This document shows, piece by piece, positions 12,346-24,922 of a DNA stretch of 47,173 bases. Origin of the DNA: Lingula anatina (lineage: Eukaryota > Brachiopoda > Lingulata > Lingulida > Lingulidae). A model generated the notes under the pieces. It ran no database searches, was not told the origin of the DNA, and saw only the letters and a program-made list of their open reading frames with translations. The stretch is taken from positions 1 to 47,173 of the forward strand of contig NW_019775036.1 in assembly GCF_001039355.2 (NCBI RefSeq), written 5' to 3'. The position numbers and the translations under genes are program-made. How positions within the stretch are numbered: the stretch's first letter is position 1; each line of letters begins with the position of its first letter.

Positions 12346-14173
12346 AAGACAAGTGATATTTTTGTCTCGTTACCCTTGTATTGAAGACAAGTTATGTTTT
12401 TTTTTTTCAGTATCCCTTCCATTGTTAAGTAACATGCATTAAATGCAGCTAAAACTTATTAAAAATATAGGCAACATATGTATCGAATGATATTAAATTT
12501 CGTAGTTATTGAGTTATTCATGTAAGTAAAGACACAAGGATTGCTCCAGATTATCATTTGTAAATTACGGTCATTTTTACACTTATAAGTCCATTTGTTA
12601 GCAGTGTTATGCCAAGTTTTAAAAAGCAGTGTTTTTTTTATGATTGGCGACATATATTATCTTTTGGATAACTTCTATGTATTTTAAATTAACATTCCAA
12701 AAAGAATAGGCCCCTATTCTAGGATCATGAATTAAATGTTTTTGGGTCACAGAAACTGGCTGAGCAAGCCTACTCCAGGGTGCTCTTGGATTTCCCACAG
12801 AGGGTCTTAATAATCAACTGCCAACTCATCAAATAACCATATACAAATATAACATTCATTGTGGAATGATACGAAAAAGGAGTCCATCTGACAAAATCTG
12901 GACTTTTGCAAGTTATTCTATCCAACATTGGAGACCATTTTGCATCCCAATACTGGAGGTTCACAGATTATTAGAAAAAATATTCATGAAGAATAAACTT
13001 TAAAAAATTCATGGCAATAGAGATTGACCCACTTTATTTACACAGTAAAAATATTTTACAATTAAAGGAAACTGAAAACAAATAATAACTTTAAATCTGA
13101 AATTTCCTTTGAAATTATTACATATGGAACATGAATATATATATTATCATATATACAACAAAATAAGCTCCTTAAACATCAGCATGATTTGACAAAAAGC
13201 AATTGTATATTGTGCACTTCCTCAGAATACTACAGTCAAAATCTATATCCCCCAATTAAATAATCTAAAAATTGAAACAAACTACACATACCACAAGATC
13301 CCAAAACATCTTAACCAGCTGCACATTTAATTCTGGAATATGCAATAATCTAGGCATTGTTCCAGCAAAAAAATCAACCCCTCATAATAACACAACTCGC
13401 CCTTATTTAAAGCCGAGAGATCATGAATGTGAGATGTAACAAAATTGACAAATCTGCAATTGAACGATTTCCAATCAAATATAGACAGGGCAAAGAAATC
13501 AAATGATGTATACTTTGGGCCCTTCTCACTTGTTTACTTACCTGTACCGCAACATCAAGACTGACCCTAATGTAATGGGGAGTTATGCTCCCTATCACTA
13601 GTTTGTATACAACTGCCTGGATCAATCAAATTGAATCCGATTATGTGGCCATGGCAGTAACTCCATTTAGATGACTCTTACATAATAGCCAGGCTACTGA
13701 GTTGTCAATCTCTCAAAACAATGCGATGAAGTTAAATAAACTGCACAATGTGAAAAGGGCCTTGTATTGTCATCTTTTAAAGTTATTGTAAGCCAAGACG
13801 GTTTAAACACTACACAACTTATGCTTCACTTTTAACTCTATATGATGTGCAAACAATTGGGCACGGTTCATAAAAAGTACGTTTTTTTTCTTTTTAAATA
13901 CTGAAATGCGCATTTTAAAGTTAACAACTTAAAGAAACAACTTTTGCTTTTAACAAGTTAAAACTGTTAGCTGTCTCATCAATTTTCCCTGTAAGTTGCT
14001 TGAGAGATATTTTAGCACAGGTGAGATAGTCAGAAAGGAGAGGAATGACATCCCAAATAGATATCTTGAAGAGCATGACATCACTGACAATTCCATATAA
14101 AGGAAACCCAACCCTTAATAATCAAATCGTGCTTCATCCCTTCAGAAACTAAAGTGTAAATTCATCCATATTT

Positions 14174-17100
14174 TCACTCCATCTTGGACATCTCAAACTT
14201 GGTGGTCATGATTTCTTCATCTGAATCCAACAGGCTTGGGAGGGCACTAGAAGGGAACAGATTTATATTGGGATTAAGAAAACAAATATTAATGATTTCA
14301 TTTCACTATTGTTGTTCAATAATAATTCATGATTATTTTGTGGAAAGCTATAAAGAAAAGGATAACTTCAAATCATTTAACAAATGCAGTTGAAAACTAA
14401 TTTCGAGTCATTTAAAGGGATAATAACTCTTCATATGAGATCTATATTTCACAATAAAAACATTGTAAACAACTCATACAAATATTATATATTATGTTTT
14501 ACCACAAAAACAGCAGTTATTTCTATTATTCTGATATCTGAGCTTGTCATCAGACCACGTGACCTCCATAGATGGCTATACTCTGTAATAATCTCTAAAG
14601 AGATTGTCACATAAAACCAAACTTTTCAGAAAAAAAAAAAACAGGGACTAACTTTGATTGTAGAAATGGGTTCATTTACCATTAGTAAGTATGGGAAAAT
14701 TGTTGTTTACTCCGGGAAATTTCATTTTTTGGCCAAAATGAACAGTTATTATCCCTTTAACAAAGTTGAACTGTGTTATTGTTAATAAAATTCAACATTG
14801 ATGAAAAGACCAAAACAGAAATATCCACGAAAATCAATCCTTACGTATCAGCTACTGATGCAGGAATGTTTTCTTCTATCCACTTCAGATCGTCCTCCTG
14901 TAAAACAATAAATAAATCAAATACCATATACACAGTTTCAATAGTACAAAACTTGGTACAGAAAATGCTATATATATATATTTATTTCGAAAAATTTTTA
15001 TTTTGAAATTCACAGTTTCAAAGATAATCTTCATATGCAACATCAGCAAGAGAGCTATCTCTTATACACTACAGGAAGCACTTTGGGCATTAGAGGGGTA
15101 GCCAGAACGTACCACTTTGGAGGCTGGTTCCTTGGGCTTCACTTGACCTTCAGCTTTTAATCCTCTCATCTTCATTCCCTCTGAAATGCAAAGAGTGTCT
15201 TTAAGTGATCCAGATTTAAAGGCATGTGATGTAAGACCTTTATATATCATACTTTCCATCACCAAGGTAAACGAGACAGGTCAGGACTTGAGAAAATTAC
15301 AATCTATCAAGCTGTTTTTGACTTCTAAAATTCTTTTTTTAGCTCCACAAGTGAAAATCACCAGTCTATCTTCAATATAAGAGGCACTCAAAAACCAGAA
15401 ACTTTGAACTTACATAGATCATAAATCTGTGAATGGTTTTGAATACTGTGCAACTGACTATATTAAGGGATAGGAATTGAAATCTGTGTATTAATGTTTG
15501 ACCTGTGTGCCTTTAAAAAAGTCAAATACTTATCACAACCTCAATCAGCAGCTACTATTAATTACACATTATTGTTGCCTTAAGTTTTGTGGCCTTTAAA
15601 AATTAAACATCAAATCTAACCAAAAGCATCATTCATCATGGGTTCCTCTGCTTCCTGGTCTGCTGCATCTAGCAGTGGGGAGAATGCATATCTGAAACAG
15701 AGAGAGCATTGGTGAAAGTTCAATAATCCATGAAAAGAAGCCATGAAAAAGAAAATGCAGAAATATTACATACTGCATTATATCTAATACATATCCATCA
15801 TAAAGGCCAACAAAAGAGAAAGATATATGAGCTTCAGCAGAAAAAGAAACAAAACCAGCAAAAATTCTTTGCATTCAAAATCTTGCCAATTGTGCAGCTT
15901 ACCTCTGGTTGTTGATAGTGGGTCTCCAAAGAACCATTATCACCATTAGAATAACAGAAAACAACAGGTGCCAGTAGGCGTCATCCAACCACAACTCTGC
16001 CCAGTCCTGAATATATAAAATAATTCATCATAATTCATCGTAGTTTTAATTAAAATTATATACACAGAGTAAAATTACCATAGAATGTATGCAGTTTAAA
16101 AGCATTATGTATCCTTTTTTATTCCAAAAACATGATAAAAAGGAATTTGTGCTGCACCTGGACTAAGTAACTTTCCAACACCAGTGATCACTTATGGAAG
16201 GTTATATCAGACAGGTTTTTGAGTACGATTTAATTCACTTCTCAGTATGACAAACTTACCTGCAAGCACTCAGCAAATGTATGCTGCTTGATGGACCAAA
16301 TCATGAATGCTACAGAGGCTGGAAAAGAGATTTTAATTCTTTTAATGAAAATGATCAAGCATAACCAGTTACTTTTCAGAAAAACTAAACAACATGGGTA
16401 ATACAAGCATCCTTGTGTGAACCAACCACTTCCCTTACTCAAAAACCATGAAATGTTATCACATCACATTACATTTACAGGATGATGACAAACTATTTAT
16501 ATGTCTTCTACAGGCAACTTTCAATGCTCTCATTTTTATCAATAAAATGCCTCAAATTAAACTCTTGCATTGGGAAGCCTGACTCACCTACTACAGCAAA
16601 TATCAAGGTATTTGTAAAATGCCTGTACAAGCTCAGCTTCACTACATTTCTCCTCAGTCTCAGAGTCCTTGTGGTTTGGACAAGACTGGAGAATACTTGT
16701 TAAAGGTCAAGGAAACAAATGGACCTGTTCAATTCATATAATCTTTGTGTTGACAGTCTTCTTAAAAAATCAATCTTTTGAAAATAGTTGAACAAACTTT
16801 TTAACACCTCTTCAAATAAAATGAAAATCAGATTAATTATATTATACTAAAATAATTCTTAATATTCTCAAATGAAGCATGTCTCGAACCCTGTTCCTCC
16901 GGTTTGAAAACAGTCATCTGTGGCATGTTATAGTAAAAACAGTTGTTATAACAGTATAAGTCATGCTAATCTTTAGGTAAAAAAAATGTATGTGCTTGTT
17001 AAGGCCTGGCTAACAATTATGATAAAGTAAGGAACATACCAATTGTTTTACATCTAGCAATTCAGTGCATGTTGGCAATAAAAAAGTTTATCAAAGTATT

Positions 17101-20100
17101 TCTAAAAAAAAAAAAAAAATACTACACCCTCATGCCACAAATGTCAGTATAAGGTAATGATATCTGCTCTTTTGCCATGGTATATGTTACCAGATATGGT
17201 GGACCTCTCATACATGCATGACACACCCATCCCCAAGTCAAATTAAAGTAAGTTACACAATTCCCCAGCAATGTGTATGTGACATCCACTCATGCCTCAC
17301 ACCTGTGTGTGTCAAAAACTCCTTGCTGCCTGGTTGTGTATCTGTTACATGCCTTGCTGACCCAAAACCAATTATTCCTTGTAGCAAGTGAAAAAATGGC
17401 AATGAGCGCCAACTGCAGCTAAACTAGCATAACCCCCATGCAATACTTTAAGCACAAGGGAATTAATAAATAGAAAGGATATCCACCAACAAATGGCAGC
17501 ATCCAACACTGCCAGAGGTATGCGTGCCAACATAGCATGGTTATCAGGGTCTTCTCTAGGCTGAAAGGTAACACCATGCATTGGTTATAATATATGTGTG
17601 TGTGTGTATGTGGAAAGAGAATATGATCTTGCTAAACCCCATGCTTGATAAGACCAATATAATATATGTATATATGGGGTCATGCAAAGTTAGTCATCAA
17701 AACCGCTACAACAGGCATAATGGAAGGATATCCAAAATGCAATTGCTGCATCGAGAACCACCAGGGGGATTTTAGCAAGAGCAGCATGATTTTTTGGGTC
17801 TTCTCTTGGCTAAAACAAAACAAAACAGTAGCCATATATTTTTTTCAAACTCAGTATATTTATTTAGCATAAAAAATGAAACATCTAGGTAGCTCTGGTG
17901 TTTAAGTGTGTGTCCACGAGAAAAACCAGACCAAATGTAGAAAATGCGGCAAGGTGGGGGTGAACGGATTTACATCATATTTGGTATGTTTGAACCTTTA
18001 TATGAACAATATCTGAGGCTGCAATATTTCCTGAAAAAAAAAAATCCCTACTTACAGAGATATGGCCCGTGACAATTTGGGGGGTTTATCAACCAAAAAT
18101 TCTTCTGAAAAACAGGGTTATATTGATTGGCCCTAAAGTTTATACAGGTGTCACTAAATGATTTAGTTTGGTGATATATTATAACCTAAAGATAGGGGAT
18201 TAAAATGATTTACACTTTTTCACTCTCTTTGTTTCCATGGTAACAAACCAAGCATTTTTCTCAGGCCTACAAACCACCAATCAGCAATCCTCGGCTCATT
18301 CCGCAAGCTCCATACTAAAATTGGACTTTGGGGGGAGGGGTGTTATAAATGGGTGTGGCTCGCCCAAGCAGGGTCTTATCTGAATTCTACATATATCTGT
18401 GGCAAGCCAAATGATTGTTTTCAATGTTTGTAAGGTCTAATATTTTTTAGTTGTCTCCATTTTTGTTTAATTTACACAAAATATATCATCATTTTTCCAA
18501 GGTAAAAATGGAGTCTCAAAGAGGCTACATAAGCCATGACTTATAATAGGCTATAATTCTCTGAAGAAAGGATATTTTTGGGATTCCTTCCTAACTCATG
18601 AATAACTTCCTAATATGCCTCCATACAACAAATTTGGTTGACCCCCACCTTGCCACCCTGGGCTGGTTCTCTCGTGGACAAGCTCTTAACATTTGGAGGG
18701 AAAGTGAAGGAAAATTGATTGGGTACAGAGTAATCTGTTTATCTTTCTTCAAACAGTATCAAGCATTGCAATGTTCTTTCATCCTCTACTGGAAGAAAAT
18801 TCATTACTTTGTGGCCATGTTTTCTATTCAGATGTGTAATAAATATATAGATAAATAAATTATACTCATTCAACAAGGGAAATGGCAACTGGTTAAAGGA
18901 GAGATAGATGATGTTAATTTCAACAAGGACTTCACCCAGACACACTTGTTTTCTCTGTTGTCTTACATAGAGCATATACTCACATTGAGTACTCTCAAGC
19001 ACCCTTCCACTGATCCAAGAATAAAGTAAAGGGCTCCCATACCAAGTACACGGTGCAGCATTGGACCTAGACGGGGCCTGGAATTAAAAAAAAAAAAACA
19101 CACATCAAAGAGGCCATCAAAATCAAATGATGGTGCCTGTAAAGGCTTAATAAGGAACAACCTACATGTATCTTAGTGTAAATGTAAATATATATAACGA
19201 GCTGTAGGCCTTTGCGATTATTGTTATAAAGCAATTAACTAAGCAATCAGCTTGGGTAAAATTCTGGGGAGTATTTTCTAAGACTGTTTACTGGTTTTAT
19301 TTATTTTGTGAAAGCAGTTCCTTGGAAAGATATCCTAAATAATAAATCAGAATAAATGGCTTAAAAGATGGGAATGACACCCAAACAATGTTGTATACAG
19401 GACAACACATAAAAGAAAACGGCTACAAAGTACTTACTTGACTATTCCAAATCCTAAACTAACAATAACAACAAGCATTCTGGCCAGAGCTCTCTTCATA
19501 CAGGACACCAACTCTGCTACTATAATGGCTCCTCTTACTGTAACAATGAATATAGCACTCACCAGGATTATGTAAATTTTAATTTCTAGGTAGGTTTAGT
19601 GATGACTTACTTGAAGTTTCAGAAAAAAAATTAGAAACTGTTTAGGCAATGTACACAAAAATTGGACATCGTTTTAAAATAAGTCTAGTTTTGAGAGTAT
19701 TTTTTACCAGATTTTCCTGTTGAGTTGATGGACTGATATTCTGCATAAAATACAGCTTTTTCCAACATTCCTGTAAAAAGAAAGAATGACATGCTTTTTA
19801 TGCTGTTCATATCTGTATGGTACTATGAAGCTTTTTACATGAATCAATTTTACAGGATACTATTTAGCATCTCAGTGGTGACACAAGGTCCTCAGATTTT
19901 GTAATATAAGTGCCCATAAAGTGAAATAGCTATATATAAAGTATTCATACCTAAGAAAATGACTGCTCCAATCCAAAACTGAATTCTCAGTAAATCTTTC
20001 CAATTACAGAATGACATGATAAGCCACAATAATCCATACAACACATAAATGATGCACATGACACCATAAAACTGGAAAATAAGAACAATAATATTAACAC

Positions 20101-23100
20101 ATTTTACTGCAGCATGAAAAATAACTGAAAAACACCAATGTTTAACTTACATCCCATCTTCGTTGTTCTTTAAAAAACAGCAACAAGGCTCTTTTTCTTT
20201 TTATGAAATTACCAAATTTGGTCTATGCTAATATAGAAGTTAAATAATATGTACAGGTACTCACAATAATAAGTGGCCAATCCACAGCTGATAGATAACC
20301 ATGTGCATTCTCAATGCTGATATCCACTGAAAATAAAGCAGTGTGATGACACGAGGTACGGTTTATATTAAAACATCTCACAAAATGCTAAAAAAAATAG
20401 GTGTTACATCAACATATCATCAGACCAATAGTTAAAACAATAACAATGGACATCAATTATTACCAGTTAATTCTCAGTACAACTCATTCAAAAACTTCCA
20501 ACACAAAATGCTCAGAAAAATACAGTCACATTTACATATAAACAAGTAAATCAACAAATAGATGACAAAAACTAACAATGGGCTTCAAATATTACCTGAT
20601 ACATCAAATTTTTCTTCTGAAGACACCTTTATCATAAAGACATAGGTACCATCCTGCCAGGCACGAGCCACATATGACGTGTCCTCCTTAATGAGAAAAA
20701 AAGTTAAATAGAAGGATAAGCATTTGTTCTCCACTCTTATTGATAAAAACTAACAAACATCAGAACCTTCAAGAAAATCAACCATCAATGAACAAATAAT
20801 GAGCTTTTGGTCATCAAACTTCCAACTTTTATTGACTGAAGAGAGCCATCTAAAGGCTGCACACATTTCCTACCCTGAGAGGCATGGGCAAACTAACTGT
20901 CCAATTTTCTGGCGCAAAACAGGAGACAGCATCAATTTTAATCAAACCAGCCATCCACTATGTCATGGCTGTATAAATCTTAAATTGGAACCTCTTCATT
21001 TAACAGTCTTTATTTATTAGAAAAGAACAAGTTAATACCTTGTTACCAGCAGGCATTGGCTTGTTGGTTTGACCTTTTGTACTTTGTTCTACTGGTTGTG
21101 GCCCTGCTACCGTGACTGCAGCAGTCGTTACTGCTTTTGTTTTGGTCTGTCAAAAATACATCACAGATGCTGGACAATAAGTCTTTTAAGTCTTAAACTT
21201 TAAAACGTTTATCATTCAAAATATATACATGAGTAACTGAAATGTTTTGTCTTTGAAGCAGTTCTTAAACCAAGCTTATTTTCTATTTGAGATTTCTATT
21301 AGAGATTATTTTTGTCAAAAATAAATAATTTACTGGTGACATGCAGTCAGAAAGTCAACAAATCATTCAACCTTCAAAGGCAGAAGCATTTTGAAGAATA
21401 AGACCATTCTTACCACATTTAAAGGAGGCGTTGCTTGACGTTTGACTTTACCAGCCTGATGAAAAATAATACAACACATATCAACCTTTTTTTAAAGTTG
21501 AAATGTAATCAGAGATAATTAACCGTAAATGAAACAAACCTAAAAGCTAAAAGAGGCAGGCAGGGGGATGGGGGGGGGGGGGGGGGGGGGGGGGGAAGGT
21601 TGGTAGGTAGGAAGATTAGTATATACGTAGGTATTAGGTATATGTAGGTAGTTAGATCAAATAGCCAAATTAGAATTTTGTAGACAAAATAAGTCTCTTA
21701 ATTCACATAAGCATGAGAATATTATAAATGATTTAAAAAAAACTTGTATCCCCACAAAGGAGATTGCAAAAGTCTATATACTGTGACCTCAAACAGCATG
21801 AAGGCCTGACACATACATGTAGTGTATGAAGAAGCAGACGTACAAAGAAGGCAAGATTTCAAGACACACATATTACTTATTTACCTTTCCAGCTTCTGAG
21901 CCTACACTTTTATCACTTGAATCACTGGCTTTTTCAGTAATATTTGTCTAGAATAAAAATAATTAAAATTTTCATCAAACAAAAATGTAAAATCATTGTA
22001 CCATTTAACAGACTGTGTCCCACCCTTTAAATCCACCATTATCAGAAATCATGGAATAAGAAAAGATCTGTTCAAATGTAAAACACCAAATTGTAACTAT
22101 TTCTCAATTTAAGAGATTCCATGTGAAAAGAGCTTTTTTGATCTTATATTCACTGTTGTAGTGCTGCTGGGAAAACCTAAAATTATACAAACTAATACCA
22201 CACACTTATCTATGATATCCTGCTTTATAATGCCTCTTAATAATTCATAATAATGGTGGGCTGTGCACTGATACTTACTGTGGTAAATCGTATCACATTA
22301 ATTGGCGCACCACTCTCATCCTACAAAAGTTCAATCAGAAAACTTAATAAAAAGGAACTTTTCAAATGAATGAACTGAAAAATCTCAGCCAATGTTTAAA
22401 AGTCACATTTGGTTTACAAGTGCTTCATTTCTGTCCATCCCTTGTTTTTAGAGTTAAATTCAATACATGGAAAAAGTATATTTCATTAATCAAATGCAAA
22501 AAGTTAAGTCACAAAAACAAATTGTGCACTTCATTTTTATTGAAAGCAGAGCAATATAATCTTATGAAACTCTTTATAACAAGAAAGGTAAACAATATGG
22601 TATAGAGAAATAAAAATTACAAAAATAAAAATAAAATGAAAAAAAAAAGAATAATCAGACTGTGCCCAATTTGAACTTGATGTACATTGAAGGCCAATAA
22701 TTAACCCTGGCAGATATAAGCTTTAACTTAACAGTGACCATTTAGAAGATACAGTGTCCACAATGCCAAAACTATTGAAAAGAAAATCAGATCACACCCA
22801 TGTTTGAGCTTGACTGTCATATTAGAGCAGTGAGATTTCTACATGTGCTTGAAGCCAAATGACATTATCACTGCCTAGCTATTGCAATAAGAAAAAAGTT
22901 AAATGGTCATACCTCCAGCACCAGATGATGGCAATGCTTAAAGACACTATTGTCCTCACCTTTAATGTTAGCTGTCCACAATCTCCAGTATTATTCCCAG
23001 TACTAGTTTGGACTCTTATCTGTCCTAGTGTGTTTTCAAACTCCACAAGGGGACTGTGATCCATGTTGTAAAAATTATTAGAATTTTGTTCTTGTGAGTC

Positions 23101-24640
23101 TCCCTTTAAAAAAAAGACATAACCAATCTATCATACTTGTCAATGAATAATTTTTCTATTAAAATCCAATATTAAGTATGCCTAAATTAGTGAAAATCAA
23201 TGATTAAAATTAATTTGAAGTTATTCATGAAGGTACATCCTTTAAATATACATTTTTCATGTTACAATTTTTAAATCAACCATCAGAACATATCAGATAA
23301 TTTTTTACATTCTTAATGTCTTTGTTACTACTTGTTCTTTCAAAACAATCCATGTTAGTGATTTTTATGCAGTGAAGCATTCTACATACAAAGTTGATTC
23401 TGTAAATGTCTGCCAGTATAGAAAATGTGGTTGGTTAAGAAGTAAGACATATATTGCTATTGCATGATATTTTGAAATAATAAGGATTTCGAACTGTCAG
23501 TTTCTCATTTCATTTAGTCATTTTTCTGACAAATGCAAGCATGTCAAAATCAAATGATAAGGGCATGTCTAAACTATACAACTTTAATGATAAAAAAAAA
23601 ACATACCCCTTCAGCTGCACTTATATAGCATGGTAGATACCGTAGCTTCCACTGTACTCTTATCTTCACATTACTTGAGCAGTCAACTGCAAATAAAATT
23701 CAAATTTGATATCCAGAAAAATAACATTCACCATCAAACTGCAAAATATCACTTTTGTCAAATGAGGAGCATAAATGTTAAATGAAAACTAAATTATTTT
23801 ACAAACACTTTTGATTTACCTTTTACTGATACAGGGGTGTTATTATACATGGTCTTGTGTACCATGGCATATGCATTGTCCTAAAAGATAAAAAATAGGT
23901 ATATGTCACTATTAATAATGTAACATTGTATGATTGTGCAGAGCACTTTTAACTGTTATTATATAACAATGTTTTGAGAAGTATCTGCATTTGATTTTAA
24001 AACAGCTACTCTTCAGGAAAGTTTCTTACACTTCAACAGAATACACTAAAAACACCAACTTTAGTATGCATGTACTCCTTGTTTGGACGTTCCTCTCCCA
24101 TATATGACTAGCTTCTAAACTCATTGCATGACAAAGTCCAAGTGACGTATTTTGCAAATGAAGTTGAGAAACTTTTGACTCATTTTCATACTAGTATACT
24201 GCTGAGCTCTGTATTACGCATTAAGTTGAAGTATGTCTCACTCTCAGAGAAAATATAAATACAGTATGTAGCCTCTATCAGTGGAAGATGGATTCAATGA
24301 GGACGTAACAAGAAGGAAAAAGTAAATAAATGGACAATTTACATCCAGCACAGACTATATAATAAACACTTAAAGTACTTCTTTCAGACGAAATGTCATA
24401 TAAAATATCAAATCAGTAAGATATAAGGTTACAACTGTGAAAATAAAAATAATTCCACGTCACATATCCCACTGAAATAAGAACAGACATCTATCCTTCC
24501 TATTAACATATGATGCCATCAAAAACATTTGAGAAATGTACCTGATTCAGCGAAAATTGCCATCTTCCTTGCTCTACTGCAATTACACATGCCCAAAAAA
24601 GCGACAACACCAGCACTAGCCCTTCTAAATTATTCGCCAT
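14174..24640 (-). CDS. TMEM87: TMEM87 family Golgi seven-helix protein (22 exons, 594 aa)
   Basis: Exons (minus): 24542-24640, 23820-23880, 23607-23686, 22960-23103, 22279-22320, 21885-21947, 21414-21455, 21039-21146, 20596-20686, 20265-20326, 19951-20071, 19708-19770, 19438-19537, 18984-19077, then 17483-17560 or 17732-17809, then 16588-16696, 16260-16318, 15903-16006, 15621-15691, 15113-15180, 14845-14897, 14174-14246. The sum is 1785 nt, in frame throughout. A signal peptide (about 1-22) is followed by a lumenal GOLD-like domain, then a seven-helix region from about 258, with [25 protein letters not shown] and [17 protein letters not shown] close to human TMEM87A/B. The cytosolic tail ends in FEMSKME, as in the human proteins. 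The family acts in the Golgi or endosome-to-Golgi traffic and is linked to mechanosensitive currents. Whether this is the A or B form, or the single ancestor, cannot be told here. Confidence 0.95.
16697..16720 (-). promoter_or_regulatory. U12-type branch site and 3' splice site before TMEM87 exon 16
   Basis: Read on the minus strand, TTTCCTTGAC (branch A at 16707) matches the U12 branch consensus TTCCTTRAC. It lies 11 nt before the first base of exon 16 (16696), as expected for the minor spliceosome. The only boundary that keeps the reading frame from either exon 15 copy leaves the intron ending in AA. An AC lies two bases earlier (16700-16699) but would shift the frame. Confidence 0.75.
17483..17560 (-). 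CDS. TMEM87: TMEM87 alternative exon 15a (U12-type donor)
   Basis: These 26 codons begin [20 protein letters not shown] and end AAICWW, aligning with human TMEM87A around IPLAFLDTALCWW, part of a membrane helix. The acceptor (ttacctttcag) is U2-type. The donor reads ATATCCTTT immediately after TGG TGG, the exact U12 AT-type consensus. Exon 14 ends in phase 0 and exon 16 continues [17 protein letters not shown] in frame. It resembles the human sequence slightly better (CWW) than copy 15b, so I take it as the default version. Confidence 0.9.
17732..17809 (-). CDS. TMEM87: TMEM87 alternative exon 15b (duplicated, mutually exclusive)
   Basis: This is a second 78-nt exon, 171 nt upstream of 15a, beginning [20 protein letters not shown] and ending AAIAFW. 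Its acceptor (ttgttttag) is U2-type and its donor is ATATCCTTCC, again U12-type. Twenty of 26 residues match 15a, although 11 of those 20 codons differ at silent positions, so it is not a recent copy and has been held under selection. The differences (D/K, M/A, R/K, A/V, C/A, W/F) fall near and within a membrane helix. Confidence 0.88.
17906..18685. mobile_element. TTAA-flanked non-autonomous DNA element (piggyBac-like)
   Basis: Inverted termini contain TGTCCACGAGA, then CCAG and GGCAAGGTGGGGGT in order. They occur at about 17910-17962 and, inverted, at about 18640-18680. Both termini sit the same distance from a TTAA (17902-17905 and 18686-18689), the target site duplicated by piggyBac superfamily elements. 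The 780-bp interior has no recognisable transposase. It lies in the TMEM87 intron between exon 14 and exon 15b. Confidence 0.7.
21570..21595. repeat. Run of 26 G in TMEM87 intron
   Basis: An uninterrupted 26-G run on the plus strand is preceded by GGGGGAT and followed by repeated GGTTGGTAGGTAGG. It could form a G-quadruplex on the strand that is non-template for plus transcription; in the TMEM87 transcript it is a C run between exons 6 and 7. Run length is error-prone in assembly. Confidence 0.9.
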
Positions 24641-24922
24641 CCTTAATGTTGTCTCGCAGAAACGGGAGTGACAGGTGTAAAATTCACAAGTTTAAGAAGA
24701 CAAAATGAATTGAAATGCTTATATAACAATCAGTAAAATAATATAGAAATTCTATAAAATACTGAGCAAAATAATCTATTCGATAAGTTTATAATCTATA
24801 TTTTTTTAAATACCTTGTATCGATGCGGGACTCTTATTGATGTGGCGCTGACCTTGACCTGTTGAACAGCAAATGGGTAATCTCCACGATGTCGTGACAG
24901 TTTCGTGTGTAAGAAAAACATC
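24641..24922. promoter_or_regulatory. Divergent TMEM87-ERLEC1 promoter
   Basis: Only 282 bp separate the two start codons. TGACCTTGA at 24849-24857 is the complement of TCAAGGTCA, an extended nuclear-receptor half-site of the ERR/SF-1 kind. It is followed by a second overlapping TGACCT-like copy. An inverted repeat CACGA-TG-TCGTG lies at about 24883-24894. No TATA box or clear ER-stress element (CCAAT-N9-CCACG) was seen. Shared control of the two secretory-pathway genes is an inference from the arrangement. Confidence 0.6.

Larger units (their letters stand above)
10400..14173. other. Intergenic FAU to TMEM87 (convergent 3' ends); TMEM87 3' UTR at right
   Basis: No conserved coding exon was seen. 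The right part (about 13020-14173) is probably the TMEM87 3' UTR, with a minus-strand AATAAA candidate at 13034-13039 (TTTATT on the plus strand). The left-middle part holds a foldback repeat cluster (about 11310-12345). Short open frames here lack family resemblance and are treated as chance. Confidence 0.55.

Noticed and set aside
18555-18585. A further minus-strand ATATCCTTTC in the same TMEM87 intron, possibly a third alternative exon
   Set aside because: The sequence before it has a TAG in the required frame within five codons and no resemblance to exons 15a and 15b; it lies inside the TTAA-flanked element.
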